A DNA stretch of 64,000 nt from Pseudomonas wuhanensis (lineage in GTDB: Bacteria; Pseudomonadota; Gammaproteobacteria; Pseudomonadales; Pseudomonadaceae), in contig NZ_CP117430.1 of NCBI RefSeq assembly GCF_030687395.1, positions 2,170,001 through 2,234,000 of the forward strand, written 5' to 3'. Both the position numbers and the translations under genes were made by a program. Under the pieces are notes generated by a model. It was not told the DNA's origin. It did no database searches and saw nothing but the letters and a program-made list of their open reading frames with translations. Positions 44,842 through 52,822 of this stretch are shown here, one piece after another; the first letter of the stretch is position 1, and each line of letters starts with the position of its first letter.

Positions 44842-46053
44842 TCACACCCGTGCAGCGGTGACGGCTGCCGAACCCCAAGTGGTTCTCCAGCGACGTTTTA
44901 CGCCGTGCAGACCGAACCAGGCAAGTACGCCGAGGCTGGCAAACAACCACAAGGCCAGTTGATAGCTGCCGGTGCTTTGCTTGATCGCGCCCATACCAGC
45001 CGCCAGTGCGAAGCCACCGATGCCGCCGGCCATGCCGATCAGGCCGGTCATCACACCGATCTCCCGACGAAAACGCTGCGGGACCAACTGGAATACCGCA
45101 CCGTTGCCTGCACCCAAACCGAGCATGGTGCAGACGAAAAGCGCCAACGCGGCGTAGGAACTCGGCAGATTGAAACCCACTGTCGCAATGCAGATCGCTG
45201 CCACGGTGTACATCGCCAGCAAGGTGCGAATCCCGCCGAAGCGATCCGCCAGCGCGCCGCCCAACGGACGCATCAGGCTGCCACCGAACACACAAGCCGC
45301 AGTGTAGTAGCCGGCGGTCACTGGGCTCAGGCCGTATTGGTCGTTGAAGTAGCCGGGCAGGGCGCTGGCCAGACCGATGAAGCCACCGAAGGTCACGCTG
45401 TAGAAAAACATGAACCACCAGCTGTCGCGGTCACCCAAGGCCTTCAAGTAGTCGGACATGGACTTGGCTTTCGGGCGCTCAGGCGCATTCTTGGCCAACC
45501 AGTAGAAGACGATCAGGGTCAGGATCAGGGGGATCAGGGCGAAGCCGAACACATTGCTCCAGCCAAATGCGGCAGCCAGCACTGGGGCGATCAGCGCAGC
45601 GAGCACGGTGCCTGAGTTGCCGGCACCGGCGATGCCCATGGCTTTGCCTTGGTGCTGGGGCGGATACCATTGCGAGGCCAACGGCAGGGCGACGGCGAAG
45701 GACGCACCGGCCATGCCGAGGAACAGGCCCAGCAACAGCGCTTGCTCGTAAGTGTGAATGCCGACTTTCCAGGCGACGAACAGGGCGCAGATGACGATCA
45801 CCTGGCCGATTATCCCGGCGGTTTTTGGCGACAGGCGATCAGCCAGCAGGCCCATCGCAAAGCGCAATACGGCGCCGGCCAGAATCGGCGTGGCCACCAT
45901 CAGACCGCGCTGTTGGGTGGTCAGCTGCAGGTCAGCGGCGATCTGCACCGCCATTGGGCCGAGCAGGTACCAGACCATGAAGCTCAGATCGAAATAGAGG
46001 AAGGCTGCGAACAGTGTCGGGGTATGGCCGGATTTCCAGAAGCTTGAATTCAT
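44842..46053 (-). CDS. nasA: Nitrate/nitrite transporter, MFS (NarK/NasA type)
   Basis: This is a major-facilitator protein of 403 residues and twelve helices. Seen: the nitrate-signature glycine motifs AMGIAGAGNSGTV near residue 139 and LGLGAGNGAVFQLVPQRF near 315, and MGLLADRLSPKTAG between helices 2 and 3. It should import nitrate for assimilation through the inner membrane. It heads the nasA-kinase unit. Its 5' leader holds a sigma-54 promoter, two ANTAR-type hairpins and a terminator. The same symbol is used for nitrate reductase in other bacteria. Confidence 0.95.
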   Translation of the reverse strand: MNSSFWKSGHTPTLFAAFLYFDLSFMVWYLLGPMAVQIAADLQLTTQQRGLMVATPILAGAVLRFAMGLLADRLSPKTAGIIGQVIVICALFVAWKVGIHTYEQALLLGLFLGMAGASFAVALPLASQWYPPQHQGKAMGIAGAGNSGTVLAALIAPVLAAAFGWSNVFGFALIPLILTLIVFYWLAKNAPERPKAKSMSDYLKALGDRDSWWFMFFYSVTFGGFIGLASALPGYFNDQYGLSPVTAGYYTAACVFGGSLMRPLGGALADRFGGIRTLLAMYTVAAICIATVGFNLPSSYAALALFVCTMLGLGAGNGAVFQLVPQRFRREIGVMTGLIGMAGGIGGFALAAGMGAIKQSTGSYQLALWLFASLGVLAWFGLHGVKRRWRTTWGSAAVTAARV

Positions 46054-46155
46054 CGCGCACCTCAGCTGTCAGGCGTATCAAGAAGGAGTCATGAGCTTGC
46101 AGGTGGGGCGCCACAACGGCCGCACCACCAGCCCCGGTCTCTGGGGCCAAAACGG

Positions 46156-46188
46156 AAAAACGCCGCTACCCGATCCGCCAAGGGGGCG
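46156..46188 (-). terminator. Leader terminator (attenuator) upstream of nasA
   Basis: On the minus strand CGCCCCC pairs imperfectly with a GGG...GGCG arm, followed by five T. It is weaker than the nirB one but lies in the same place, between the hexaloops and the gene. Confidence 0.7.
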
Positions 46189-46199
46189 AATGAGGTGAG

Positions 46200-46240
46200 C
46201 GACGTCTTTGTCGTAGGTGGGGCAACCGCCGTTGGTTACC
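46200..46240 (-). promoter_or_regulatory. Dual-hexaloop ANTAR target RNA in the nasA leader
   Basis: On the minus strand, hairpin 1 is GGTAACC-AACGGC-GGTTGCC (46221-46240) and hairpin 2 is CGAC-AAAGAC-GTCG (46200-46213). Both hexaloops have A first and G fourth. They are seven bases apart. Confidence 0.87.
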
Positions 46241-46256
46241 TTGCAGGGATTTACTT

Positions 46257-46273
46257 AGCGAGATCTGTGCCAA
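46257..46273 (-). promoter_or_regulatory. Sigma-54 promoter of nasA
   Basis: The minus strand reads TTGGCAC-AGATC-TCGCT, with the essential GG and GC dinucleotides in place. The predicted start, about 12 bases downstream, is just before hairpin 1. Confidence 0.75.
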
Positions 46274-46312
46274 CAAGTGAGATCGAGTCGTCAGCACAGG
46301 CTCCGCAAGGCT

Positions 46313-46888
46313 TCAGCCAAGCAGTTCACTCATGGCAATGATCTGCTCCGCCACCTGTATCAGCTTCTGCTGGCGGCTCATGGCCTGGCGGCGCATCAGG
46401 GTGTAGGCCTCTTCTTCGTTGCAGTCCTTCATTTTCATCAGCAGCCCCTTGGCCAGCTCGATGCGCTTGCGTTCGGCCAGTTGCTGGTCGCGGGCGTGCA
46501 GTTGCGCGCGCAGGGCCTGGTCGCTTTCAAAGCGCGCCATGGCCACGTCGAGAATCGGCTGCAAGCGTTGTGCGTGAATGCCTTCGACGATGTAGGCACT
46601 GACGCCGGACTTGATCGCCCGGCGCATCACGTCGGGGTCGTGCTCGTCGGTGAACATCACAATCGGTCGTGGTTGGTCACGGGTCACCAGCACCACTTGC
46701 TCCATCACATCGCGGCTCGGTGACTCGGTATCGATCAGAATCACGTCCGGACGCACCGTTTCGACGCGCGCGGGCAGGTCAATGGTCAGGCCGGACTCGT
46801 CGATGACCTCGAACCCGGCTTCGGTCAGAGCCGCTTTCAGGCGCCCGACTTTTTTCGCAGTGTCGTTGATCAGCAGGATACGCAACAT
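46313..46888 (-). CDS. nasT: ANTAR-domain antiterminator NasT
   Basis: NasT binds leader RNA and prevents early termination of nitrate-assimilation operons when released by NasS. The 191-residue protein has a receiver-like domain (LLINDTAKKVGRLKAALTEA; VILIDTESPSRD with an Asp near 53) and a C-terminal ANTAR three-helix domain (LAERKRIELAKGLLMKMKDC then EEEAYTLMRRQAMSRQQKLI, residues 136-185). The gene is 15 bp after nasS. Three likely RNA targets are present in this window. Confidence 0.95.
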   Translation of the reverse strand: MLRILLINDTAKKVGRLKAALTEAGFEVIDESGLTIDLPARVETVRPDVILIDTESPSRDVMEQVVLVTRDQPRPIVMFTDEHDPDVMRRAIKSGVSAYIVEGIHAQRLQPILDVAMARFESDQALRAQLHARDQQLAERKRIELAKGLLMKMKDCNEEEAYTLMRRQAMSRQQKLIQVAEQIIAMSELLG

Positions 46889-46903
46889 ATTCGCAGGCTC
46901 CTG

Positions 46904-48115
46904 TCAGCGGCTGGCGAGAAGGGGAGCGCTGTCGCTCATGGCGTGCAGCGTGAAGCTGCGGGCATAGCCGACCGGGTCCGAGCCGTCCCAGACTTTGCCG
47001 TCGATCAGTTGACTGCTGCGCATTTCCTGACTCCGGATGGGCACACCGACAGCGGTGGCGGCCTCACGGTATAAGTCTAGTTGCTGGACCTGGCGGGCCA
47101 CGCCGAGGTAATCCGGGTCGTCACGCAACAAACCCCAGCGCCGGAACTGGGTCATGAACCACATACCGTCGGACAAATACGGAAAATTGACCTCGCCATT
47201 ACCGTGGAAACGCATGGCGTGCGGGTCTTGCCAGCGATTACCCAAACCGTCGGCGTAGTCACCGAGCAAGCGCGGTTCGATGCAATCGAGCGGTGCATCC
47301 AGATACTCAGGCGCACTCAACAGTTGCGCGGTGCTGCGGCGATTTTCGCGGCTGGCTTCGATGAATCGGCTGGCTTCGAGGATCGCCATCACCAAGGCCC
47401 GTGCGGTGTTGGGGTATTGCTCGACAAAGGCGCGGGTGCAGCCGAGGACCTTTTCCGGGTGATCGGGCCAGAGGGTCTGGCTGGTGGCCATCGTAAAACC
47501 GAGATTCTGCTGCACTGCACTGGCGGCCCACGGTTCACCGACGCAGAATCCGTCGATGCGCCCGGCTTGCAGGTGCGCGACCATTTGCGGCGGCGGCACC
47601 ACCACGCTGTCGACATCCTGCAATGGATGAATGCCCTGACTCGCGAGCCAGTAATACAGCCACATGGCGTGGGTACCCGTAGGAAATGTCTGGGCGAAGG
47701 TCAGTTTTGGGCGACTTTGGTGCACGTGCAGGTGAAGTGCTTCAGGACTGGTCACGCCCTGGGCCTGCAAACCGTGGGAGAGGTTGATGCTCTGGCCATT
47801 CTGGTTCAGGCCCATGAGCACGGCCATGTCGGTGGAGGCTACGCCGCCGATGCCCAGGTGCACGGCGTAAATCAGGCCGTACAGGCTGTGGGCGGCGTCG
47901 AGTTCGCCGCTGACCAGTTTGTCTCGCAGGTTGGCCCAGGACGATTGGCGCTTGAGGTTCAGGGTCAGGCCGTAGGGTTGGGCAAAGCCCTGAGTGGCCG
48001 CGACCACCACTGAGGCGCAGTCGCTCAGGGCCATGAAGCCGAGGTTGATTGCGGTTTTTTCCGGGGCATCGCTGCCATTGACCCAGGCCAGTGGGCCGGC
48101 TGATGGTTCGTTCAT
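46904..48115 (-). CDS. nasS: Nitrate sensor NasS (NrtA/CmpA-like)
   Basis: NasS is a cytoplasmic protein related to the nitrate-binding lipoprotein NrtA. Without nitrate it holds NasT; with nitrate it lets it go. The 403-residue protein has no signal peptide and shows the family segments LGFMALSDCASVVVAATQGF near residue 26, FPTGTHAMWLYYWLASQGI and GFCVGEPWAASAVQQNLGFT near 185. The ATG at 48115 is chosen because an intrinsic terminator lies between it and the promoter and would fall inside the gene if the longer frame (to 48253) were used. Confidence 0.94.
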   Translation of the reverse strand: MNEPSAGPLAWVNGSDAPEKTAINLGFMALSDCASVVVAATQGFAQPYGLTLNLKRQSSWANLRDKLVSGELDAAHSLYGLIYAVHLGIGGVASTDMAVLMGLNQNGQSINLSHGLQAQGVTSPEALHLHVHQSRPKLTFAQTFPTGTHAMWLYYWLASQGIHPLQDVDSVVVPPPQMVAHLQAGRIDGFCVGEPWAASAVQQNLGFTMATSQTLWPDHPEKVLGCTRAFVEQYPNTARALVMAILEASRFIEASRENRRSTAQLLSAPEYLDAPLDCIEPRLLGDYADGLGNRWQDPHAMRFHGNGEVNFPYLSDGMWFMTQFRRWGLLRDDPDYLGVARQVQQLDLYREAATAVGVPIRSQEMRSSQLIDGKVWDGSDPVGYARSFTLHAMSDSAPLLASR

Positions 48116-48131
48116 CGATTTCGCACCTTCC

Positions 48132-48183
48132 AAAAAAAAGCGTCGTCCCAGGCCTTTGCGTGGGCAAAGCCGGGTGACGACGC
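48132..48183 (-). terminator. Leader terminator (attenuator) upstream of nasS
   Basis: On the minus strand GCGTCGTC (48176-48183) pairs with GACGACGC (48140-48147), followed by eight T. Its first arm overlaps the second hexaloop hairpin (48179-48190), so the two structures exclude each other. Confidence 0.92.
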
Positions 48184-48220
48184 CATTGTCCTTCCACTCA
48201 TCCCGCCGTTGGCATGAGTG
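48179..48220 (-). promoter_or_regulatory. Dual-hexaloop ANTAR target RNA in the nasS leader
   Basis: On the minus strand, hairpin 1 is a CACTCAT...ATGAGTG stem with inner CC-AACGGC-GG (48195-48220); hairpin 2 is GAC-AATGGC-GTC (48179-48190). Both six-base loops have A first and G fourth. Hairpin 2 overlaps the terminator stem. Confidence 0.82.
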
Positions 48221-48236
48221 CTGATGCCGGTGACGG

Positions 48237-48252
48237 TGCAAGGCATATGCCA
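48237..48252 (-). promoter_or_regulatory. Sigma-54 promoter of nasS-nasT
   Basis: The minus strand reads TGGCAT-ATGCC-TTGCA, a -24/-12 match with one change in the -24 box. Transcription would start a few bases before hairpin 1, as at nasA and nirB. Confidence 0.7.
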
Positions 48253-48301
48253 TCGCTGGCTGATTTTGTTGCGCGCCTCGCGTGAAGCCCTGATGCGCGG
48301 C

Positions 48302-48307
48302 TATAAT
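48302..48307 (+). promoter_or_regulatory. Candidate pyrD -10 box TATAAT
   Basis: A perfect TATAAT lies 37 bp before the pyrD start. No good -35 box is seen at 17 bp. It is divergent from the nasS promoter. Confidence 0.5.
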
Positions 48308-48343
48308 CGCCGCCTCTCATCGCCAACCGAGTCAAGCCTGCCC

Positions 48344-49363
48344 ATGTACACCCTGGCCCGTCAGCTGTTGTTCAAACTTTCCCCGGAAACCTCCCACGAT
48401 CTGTCCCTGGACCTGATCGGCGCGGGCGGGCGTTTGGGCCTTAACGGCTTGCTGTGCAAGGCGCCGGCGAAACTGCCGGTGACGGTCATGGGCCTGGAGT
48501 TCCCGAACCCGGTGGGTTTGGCAGCCGGACTGGACAAAAACGGCGCAGCGATCGATGGGTTTGCCCAATTGGGTTTCGGTTTCGTCGAAATCGGCACCAT
48601 CACGCCGCGTCCGCAACCGGGCAACCCGAAACCACGGATTTTCCGCTTGCCGGAGGCCGAGGCGATCATCAACCGCATGGGCTTCAACAACCTCGGCGTC
48701 GATCACTTGCTCGCTCGCGTGGCGGCGGCCAAATACAAGGGTGTGCTGGGCATCAACATCGGCAAGAACTTCGATACGCCGGTTGAGCGCGCGGTCGACG
48801 ACTACCTGATTTGCCTGGACAAGGTTTACGCCCACGCCAGCTACGTCACGGTCAACGTCAGCTCGCCGAACACCCCGGGCCTGCGCAGCCTGCAATTCGG
48901 TGATTCGCTCAAGCAATTGCTCGCCGACCTGGCCACCCGCCGGGCGGAACTGGCCCTGCGCCACGGCAAACATGTACCGCTGGCGATCAAGATCGCGCCG
49001 GACATGACCGATGAAGAAACCGCTCAAGTCGCCCAGGCGTTGATCGAAACCGGGATGGATGCGGTGATCGCCACCAACACCACCCTGAGTCGCGTCGGTG
49101 TCGAAGGCCTGGAGCATGGTGACGAGGCGGGCGGTCTGTCCGGCGCACCGGTTCGCGACAAGAGCACTCATACGGTGAAGGTGCTGGCGGCGGAACTGGC
49201 CGGTCGCTTGCCGATCATCGCCGTGGGCGGTATCACCGAAGGCAAGCACGCGGCTGAGAAAATCGCAGCGGGTGCCAGTTTGGTGCAGATCTATTCGGGC
49301 TTTATCTATAAAGGCCCGGCGTTGATTCGTGAATCGGTAGACGCCATCGCGGCCCTGCGCTAG
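48344..49363 (+). CDS. pyrD: Dihydroorotate dehydrogenase (quinone), class 2
   Basis: PyrD oxidises dihydroorotate to orotate in pyrimidine synthesis, passing electrons to the quinone pool at the inner membrane. The 339-residue protein has the class 2 N-terminal membrane-associating helix ([20 protein letters not shown]), FMN-binding [15 protein letters not shown] near residue 53, the catalytic serine in [12 protein letters not shown] near 172, and [13 protein letters not shown] near 265. The start at 48344 is internal to a longer frame but matches the family N-terminus. It is transcribed alone and ends at a 45-bp-arm repeat. Confidence 0.97.
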   Translation: MYTLARQLLFKLSPETSHDLSLDLIGAGGRLGLNGLLCKAPAKLPVTVMGLEFPNPVGLAAGLDKNGAAIDGFAQLGFGFVEIGTITPRPQPGNPKPRIFRLPEAEAIINRMGFNNLGVDHLLARVAAAKYKGVLGINIGKNFDTPVERAVDDYLICLDKVYAHASYVTVNVSSPNTPGLRSLQFGDSLKQLLADLATRRAELALRHGKHVPLAIKIAPDMTDEETAQVAQALIETGMDAVIATNTTLSRVGVEGLEHGDEAGGLSGAPVRDKSTHTVKVLAAELAGRLPIIAVGGITEGKHAAEKIAAGASLVQIYSGFIYKGPALIRESVDAIAALR

Positions 49364-49380
49364 AGGCTGATGTCGATGGG

Positions 49381-49530
49381 GGGCTTTTTGTGGCGAGGGA
49401 GCTTGCTCCCGCTGGGCTGCGAAGCAGTCGTAAATCCTGCAATCGCGTTTTACCAGATACACCGAGTTGATTGGTTTTTGGGGCCGCTTCGCAGCCCAGC
49501 GGGAGCAAGCTCCCTCGCCACAAAAAGCCC
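49381..49530. repeat. 150-bp palindrome with perfect 45-bp arms (third repeat family)
   Basis: The arms 49381-49425 and 49486-49530 are exact reverse complements over 45 bases and include GGCGAGGGAGCTTGCTCCCG. The 60-bp centre is unpaired. It lies between pyrD (+) and rmf (-) and may terminate pyrD. Confidence 0.92.
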
Positions 49531-49551
49531 CGCCGCCATATTTACAGGAAT

Positions 49552-49576
49552 AAAAAAGGGCTCCTCGAAGGAGCCC
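49552..49576 (-). terminator. rmf intrinsic terminator
   Basis: On the minus strand GGGCTCC and GGAGCCC pair around TTCGA and are followed by six T. It is about 87 bp after the rmf stop, giving rmf a long 3' untranslated region. Confidence 0.9.
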
Positions 49577-49662
49577 CTGGGCCGAAGCCCGCCGTCCGGA
49601 TGGGACGTGCGTGGTTAAGTCGTTGCGTAATCAGATTGTCGTGTCGGAGTGTGTGCCCTGTA

Positions 49663-49878
49663 TTAGCCGACGGCGTGAAGTTCGTTGAGTCTGTGGATTC
49701 CCGCAGTGCCGGTCATACCGTCCCAGTTGTCGCCGCGTCCTTCTCGCCAGCCATTGATCCAGGCTTGGCGTACCGACGGTAGAGTAAAAGGGCAAAGCTC
49801 ACGGGATTTACCACCAACGCCATATTGATATCCGCGCAAAAATGCTCTTTCCAACGGATCACGCTTAAGTCTTCTCAT
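49663..49878 (-). CDS. rmf: Ribosome modulation factor
   Basis: Rmf pairs 70S ribosomes into inactive 100S dimers in stationary phase. The 71-residue basic protein MRRLKRDPLERAFLRGYQYG... with RGYQYGVGGKSRELCPF and the ending RQAWINGWREGRGDNWDGMTG is the classic family sequence, slightly longer than E. coli Rmf. It is a single gene with its own terminator. A broad non-coding region upstream (to rlmKL) should hold its stress-controlled promoter. Confidence 0.95.
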   Translation of the reverse strand: MRRLKRDPLERAFLRGYQYGVGGKSRELCPFTLPSVRQAWINGWREGRGDNWDGMTGTAGIHRLNELHAVG

Positions 49879-50408
49879 AGGGTGTTGCCCTCACTTGTTG
49901 ACTGTATTTATCGCGTCGACCTCAATCGAGGTCAGGCAGAAAAATCCTGCCGTTGGCGGCTCGCTGCCGGCGTCGCGAGCCAAGGTGTTGACGCCGTTGC
50001 GACGTCAACCTGAGTTGAGTTCTAACCAATGCGTCACATCGAGGGAATGATCGTTTTGTCATAAGAACGTAACCATAAAGATGTTATGGCCATAAGTAAC
50101 ACGATATTTGTCCCGTGTTTATTGGCCAAAGCCCGGTATGATCGGCCCTGCGCGGGGTGAGAGGGGTGAGGCCTTTAACGAGAATGACACCCGTTCACCT
50201 GGGGACTATTCGACGAAGGGTCGACTTATGACATTTTGTTGCATCAACTTTTTTATCTGCCCTGGCATCTAAGCTCTTTTAACCCGAGCAGTCAGGGTGG
50301 GACGGCACACTTTCGTGCCACGCGGGCGTTCTGTTAGAAAAACGCCTGATTGAAAACCGGATCGGCAATGCGTTGCCGGTTCACTTAGCTAAAGGCTCTG
50401 GAACTACC
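49879..50408. other. 530-bp intergenic region between divergent rmf and rlmKL
   Basis: No gene is supported. It contains a GTTGACG...CGTCAAC dyad (49987-50009), an AT-rich patch near 50040-50115 and, upstream of rlmKL, two small hairpins: GGCAC-ACTTTC-GTGCC (about 50314-50329) and GGCGTT...AACGCC (50335-50358 region). The last two are candidates for a 5' untranslated RNA structure of rlmKL; I recognise no known riboswitch. Confidence 0.5.
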
Positions 50409-52679
50409 ATGTCCGATCGTTTCGAACTCTTCCTCACTTGCCCAAAAGGCCTTGAAGGCCTGCTCATCGAGGAAGCCGTCGGGCTTGGCCTTGAGGAAGC
50501 ACGTGAGCACACCTCGGCTGTGCGCGGCATGGCCACCATGGAAACCGCTTATCGCCTGTGCCTGTGGTCGCGCCTGGCGAACCGCGTGCTGCTGGTGCTC
50601 AAGCGCTTCCCGATGAAGGATGCCGAAGACCTCTACCACGGCGTGCTGGATATCGAGTGGCAAGATCACATGCTCAACGATGGCACCCTGGCGGTCGAAT
50701 TCAGCGGTCACGGTTCGGGCATTGATAACACGCACTTCGGCGCCTTGAAGGTCAAGGATGCGATCGTCGACAAACTGCGCACCCCGCAGGGCGATCGTCC
50801 GTCTATCGACAAGCTCAACCCGGACCTGCGCATTCACCTGCGTCTGGACCGTGGCGAAGCGATTTTGTCCCTCGACCTGTCCGGTCACAGCCTGCACCAG
50901 CGTGGTTATCGCTTGCAGCAGGGCGCCGCGCCGCTGAAGGAAAACCTCGCGGCGGCGATTCTGATCCGTTCCGGCTGGCCACGAATTGCCGCCGAGGGCG
51001 GCGCCCTGGCTGACCCGATGTGCGGTGTCGGTACGTTCCTGGTCGAAGCCGCGATGATCGCCGCCGACATGGCGCCGAACCTGCGTCGCGAGCAGTGGGG
51101 CTTCACCGCCTGGCTCGGTCACGTGCCGGCGCTGTGGAAAAAGCTCCACGAAGAAGCCACCGAACGCGCCGCGGCCGGTCTGGCCAAGCCACCGCTGTGG
51201 ATTCGCGGTTACGAAGCTGACCCGCGCCTGATTCAACCGGGCCGCAATAACGTCGAACGTGCCGGCCTGAGTGAGTGGATCAAAATCTATCAGGGCGAAG
51301 TCGCGACGTTCGAGCCGCGCCCGGACCAGAACCAGAAAGGCCTGGTGATCTGCAACCCTCCGTACGGCGAGCGTCTGGGCGATGAGGCGAGCCTGCTCTA
51401 CCTCTACCAGAACCTCGGCGAACGTCTGCGTCAGGCCTGCCTGAACTGGGAAGCGGCGGTGTTCACCGGCGCCCCGGACCTGGGCAAGCGCATGGGCATC
51501 CGCAGCCATAAGCAGTACTCGTTCTGGAACGGCGCCTTGCCGTGCAAATTGCTGCTGATCAAGGTCACGCCAGACCAGTTCGTCACCGGTGAGCGTCGCA
51601 CCCCGGAACAGCGCCAGATCGAGCGCGAACAGGCCGAAGTCGAAGTCGCAGACAACGACGTAGCACCTGGCAAGTACGAGAAGTACAACAAGAACGGCAA
51701 CCCGATCAAACCGGCCCCGGTGGTGATCGAGCAACCGCGCTTGAGCGAAGGCGGGCAGATGTTTGCCAACCGTCTGCAAAAAAACCTCAAGGCGCTGGGC
51801 AAGTGGGTCAAGCGTGAAGGCATCGACTGCTACCGCGTCTACGATGCCGACATGCCAGAATATTCCATGGCCATCGACCTGTATCACGATTGGGTCCACG
51901 TCCAGGAATACGCCGCACCAAAATCCATCGACCCGGAAAAAGCCTCGGCGCGGATGTTCGATGCCCTGGCGGCAATCCCGCAAGCGTTGAACATCGACAA
52001 GAACCGCGTGGTGGTCAAGCGTCGCGAGCGTCAGAGCGGCACCAAGCAGTACGAACGCCAGAGCGCACAGGGCAAGTTCAATGAGGTCAACGAAGGCGGC
52101 GTGAAGCTATTGGTGAACCTCACCGACTACCTCGACACCGGGCTGTTCCTCGACCACCGGCCGATGCGCATGCGGATTCAAAAAGAGGCGGCGGGCAAGC
52201 GCTTCCTCAACCTGTATTGCTACACCGCGACCGCCAGTGTCCATGCCGCCAAGGGTGGCGCGCGCAGCACCACCAGCGTCGACCTGTCGAAAACGTATCT
52301 GGATTGGGCGCGTCGCAACCTGTCGCTGAACGGTTTCTCCGACAAGAACCGTCTGGAGCAGGGCGATGTAATGGCTTGGCTCGATGCCTGCCGTGACGAG
52401 TACGACCTGATCTTCATCGACCCGCCGACCTTCTCTAACTCCAAGCGCATGGAAGGGATCTTCGACGTGCAGCGTGATCAGGTGCAGTTGATCGACCTGG
52501 CCATGGCGCGTCTGGCACCGGGCGGGGTGTTGTATTTCTCCAACAACTTCCGCAAGTTCCAGCTCGAGGAAAACCTCACCGAGCGTTATGCCGTTGAAGA
52601 AATCACGGCCCAGACCATCGATCCCGATTTCGCCCGTAATGGCAAGATCCACCGTGCCTGGAAGATCACTGCTCGCTGA
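50409..52679 (+). CDS. rlmKL: Bifunctional 23S rRNA methyltransferase RlmKL
   Basis: One polypeptide makes m2G2445 (RlmL half) and m7G2069 (RlmK half) in 23S rRNA during large-subunit assembly. The 756-residue protein has an N-terminal ferredoxin-like/THUMP region (MSDRFELFLTCPKGLEGLL), the first SAM domain with DPMCGVGTFLVEAA near 202 and NPPYGERLG near 315, and the second SAM domain with FLNLYCYTATASVHAAKGGA near 600 and IDPPTFSNSKRM near 670. ATG 50409 is used, with the upstream in-frame start rejected because MSDRFELF is the family start. An AGAGCCTT/AAGGCTCT hairpin follows at 52703. Confidence 0.96.
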   Translation: MSDRFELFLTCPKGLEGLLIEEAVGLGLEEAREHTSAVRGMATMETAYRLCLWSRLANRVLLVLKRFPMKDAEDLYHGVLDIEWQDHMLNDGTLAVEFSGHGSGIDNTHFGALKVKDAIVDKLRTPQGDRPSIDKLNPDLRIHLRLDRGEAILSLDLSGHSLHQRGYRLQQGAAPLKENLAAAILIRSGWPRIAAEGGALADPMCGVGTFLVEAAMIAADMAPNLRREQWGFTAWLGHVPALWKKLHEEATERAAAGLAKPPLWIRGYEADPRLIQPGRNNVERAGLSEWIKIYQGEVATFEPRPDQNQKGLVICNPPYGERLGDEASLLYLYQNLGERLRQACLNWEAAVFTGAPDLGKRMGIRSHKQYSFWNGALPCKLLLIKVTPDQFVTGERRTPEQRQIEREQAEVEVADNDVAPGKYEKYNKNGNPIKPAPVVIEQPRLSEGGQMFANRLQKNLKALGKWVKREGIDCYRVYDADMPEYSMAIDLYHDWVHVQEYAAPKSIDPEKASARMFDALAAIPQALNIDKNRVVVKRRERQSGTKQYERQSAQGKFNEVNEGGVKLLVNLTDYLDTGLFLDHRPMRMRIQKEAAGKRFLNLYCYTATASVHAAKGGARSTTSVDLSKTYLDWARRNLSLNGFSDKNRLEQGDVMAWLDACRDEYDLIFIDPPTFSNSKRMEGIFDVQRDQVQLIDLAMARLAPGGVLYFSNNFRKFQLEENLTERYAVEEITAQTIDPDFARNGKIHRAWKITAR

Positions 52680-52702
52680 CACTTGAGCCTGATTGGATCC
52701 AC

Positions 52703-52726
52703 AGAGCCTTGATTTTCAAAGGCTCT
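52703..52726 (+). terminator. Weak terminator-like hairpin after rlmKL
   Basis: AGAGCCTT and AAGGCTCT pair perfectly around eight bases; the following TGGGTTCTTT is only partly U-rich. It lies 24 bp after the stop. Confidence 0.55.
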
Positions 52727-52822
52727 TGGGTTCTTTCAGTGCTGGTCAAATTAGTGGCTAATAGCTATAACTCAACCCATGGCCAATGGGCTTTCCGGCA
52801 CCTGGCGTTATGAGTTGCGTTT

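Noticed and set aside
46904..48253. NasS with a start at 48253
   Set aside because: That start would put the terminator and the hexaloop hairpins inside the gene. The extra residues are not similar to NrtA-like proteins.
50310..50360. Riboswitch before rlmKL
   Set aside because: Two short hairpins are present but no known aptamer core could be recognised, and the gene does not belong to a metabolite-controlled class.
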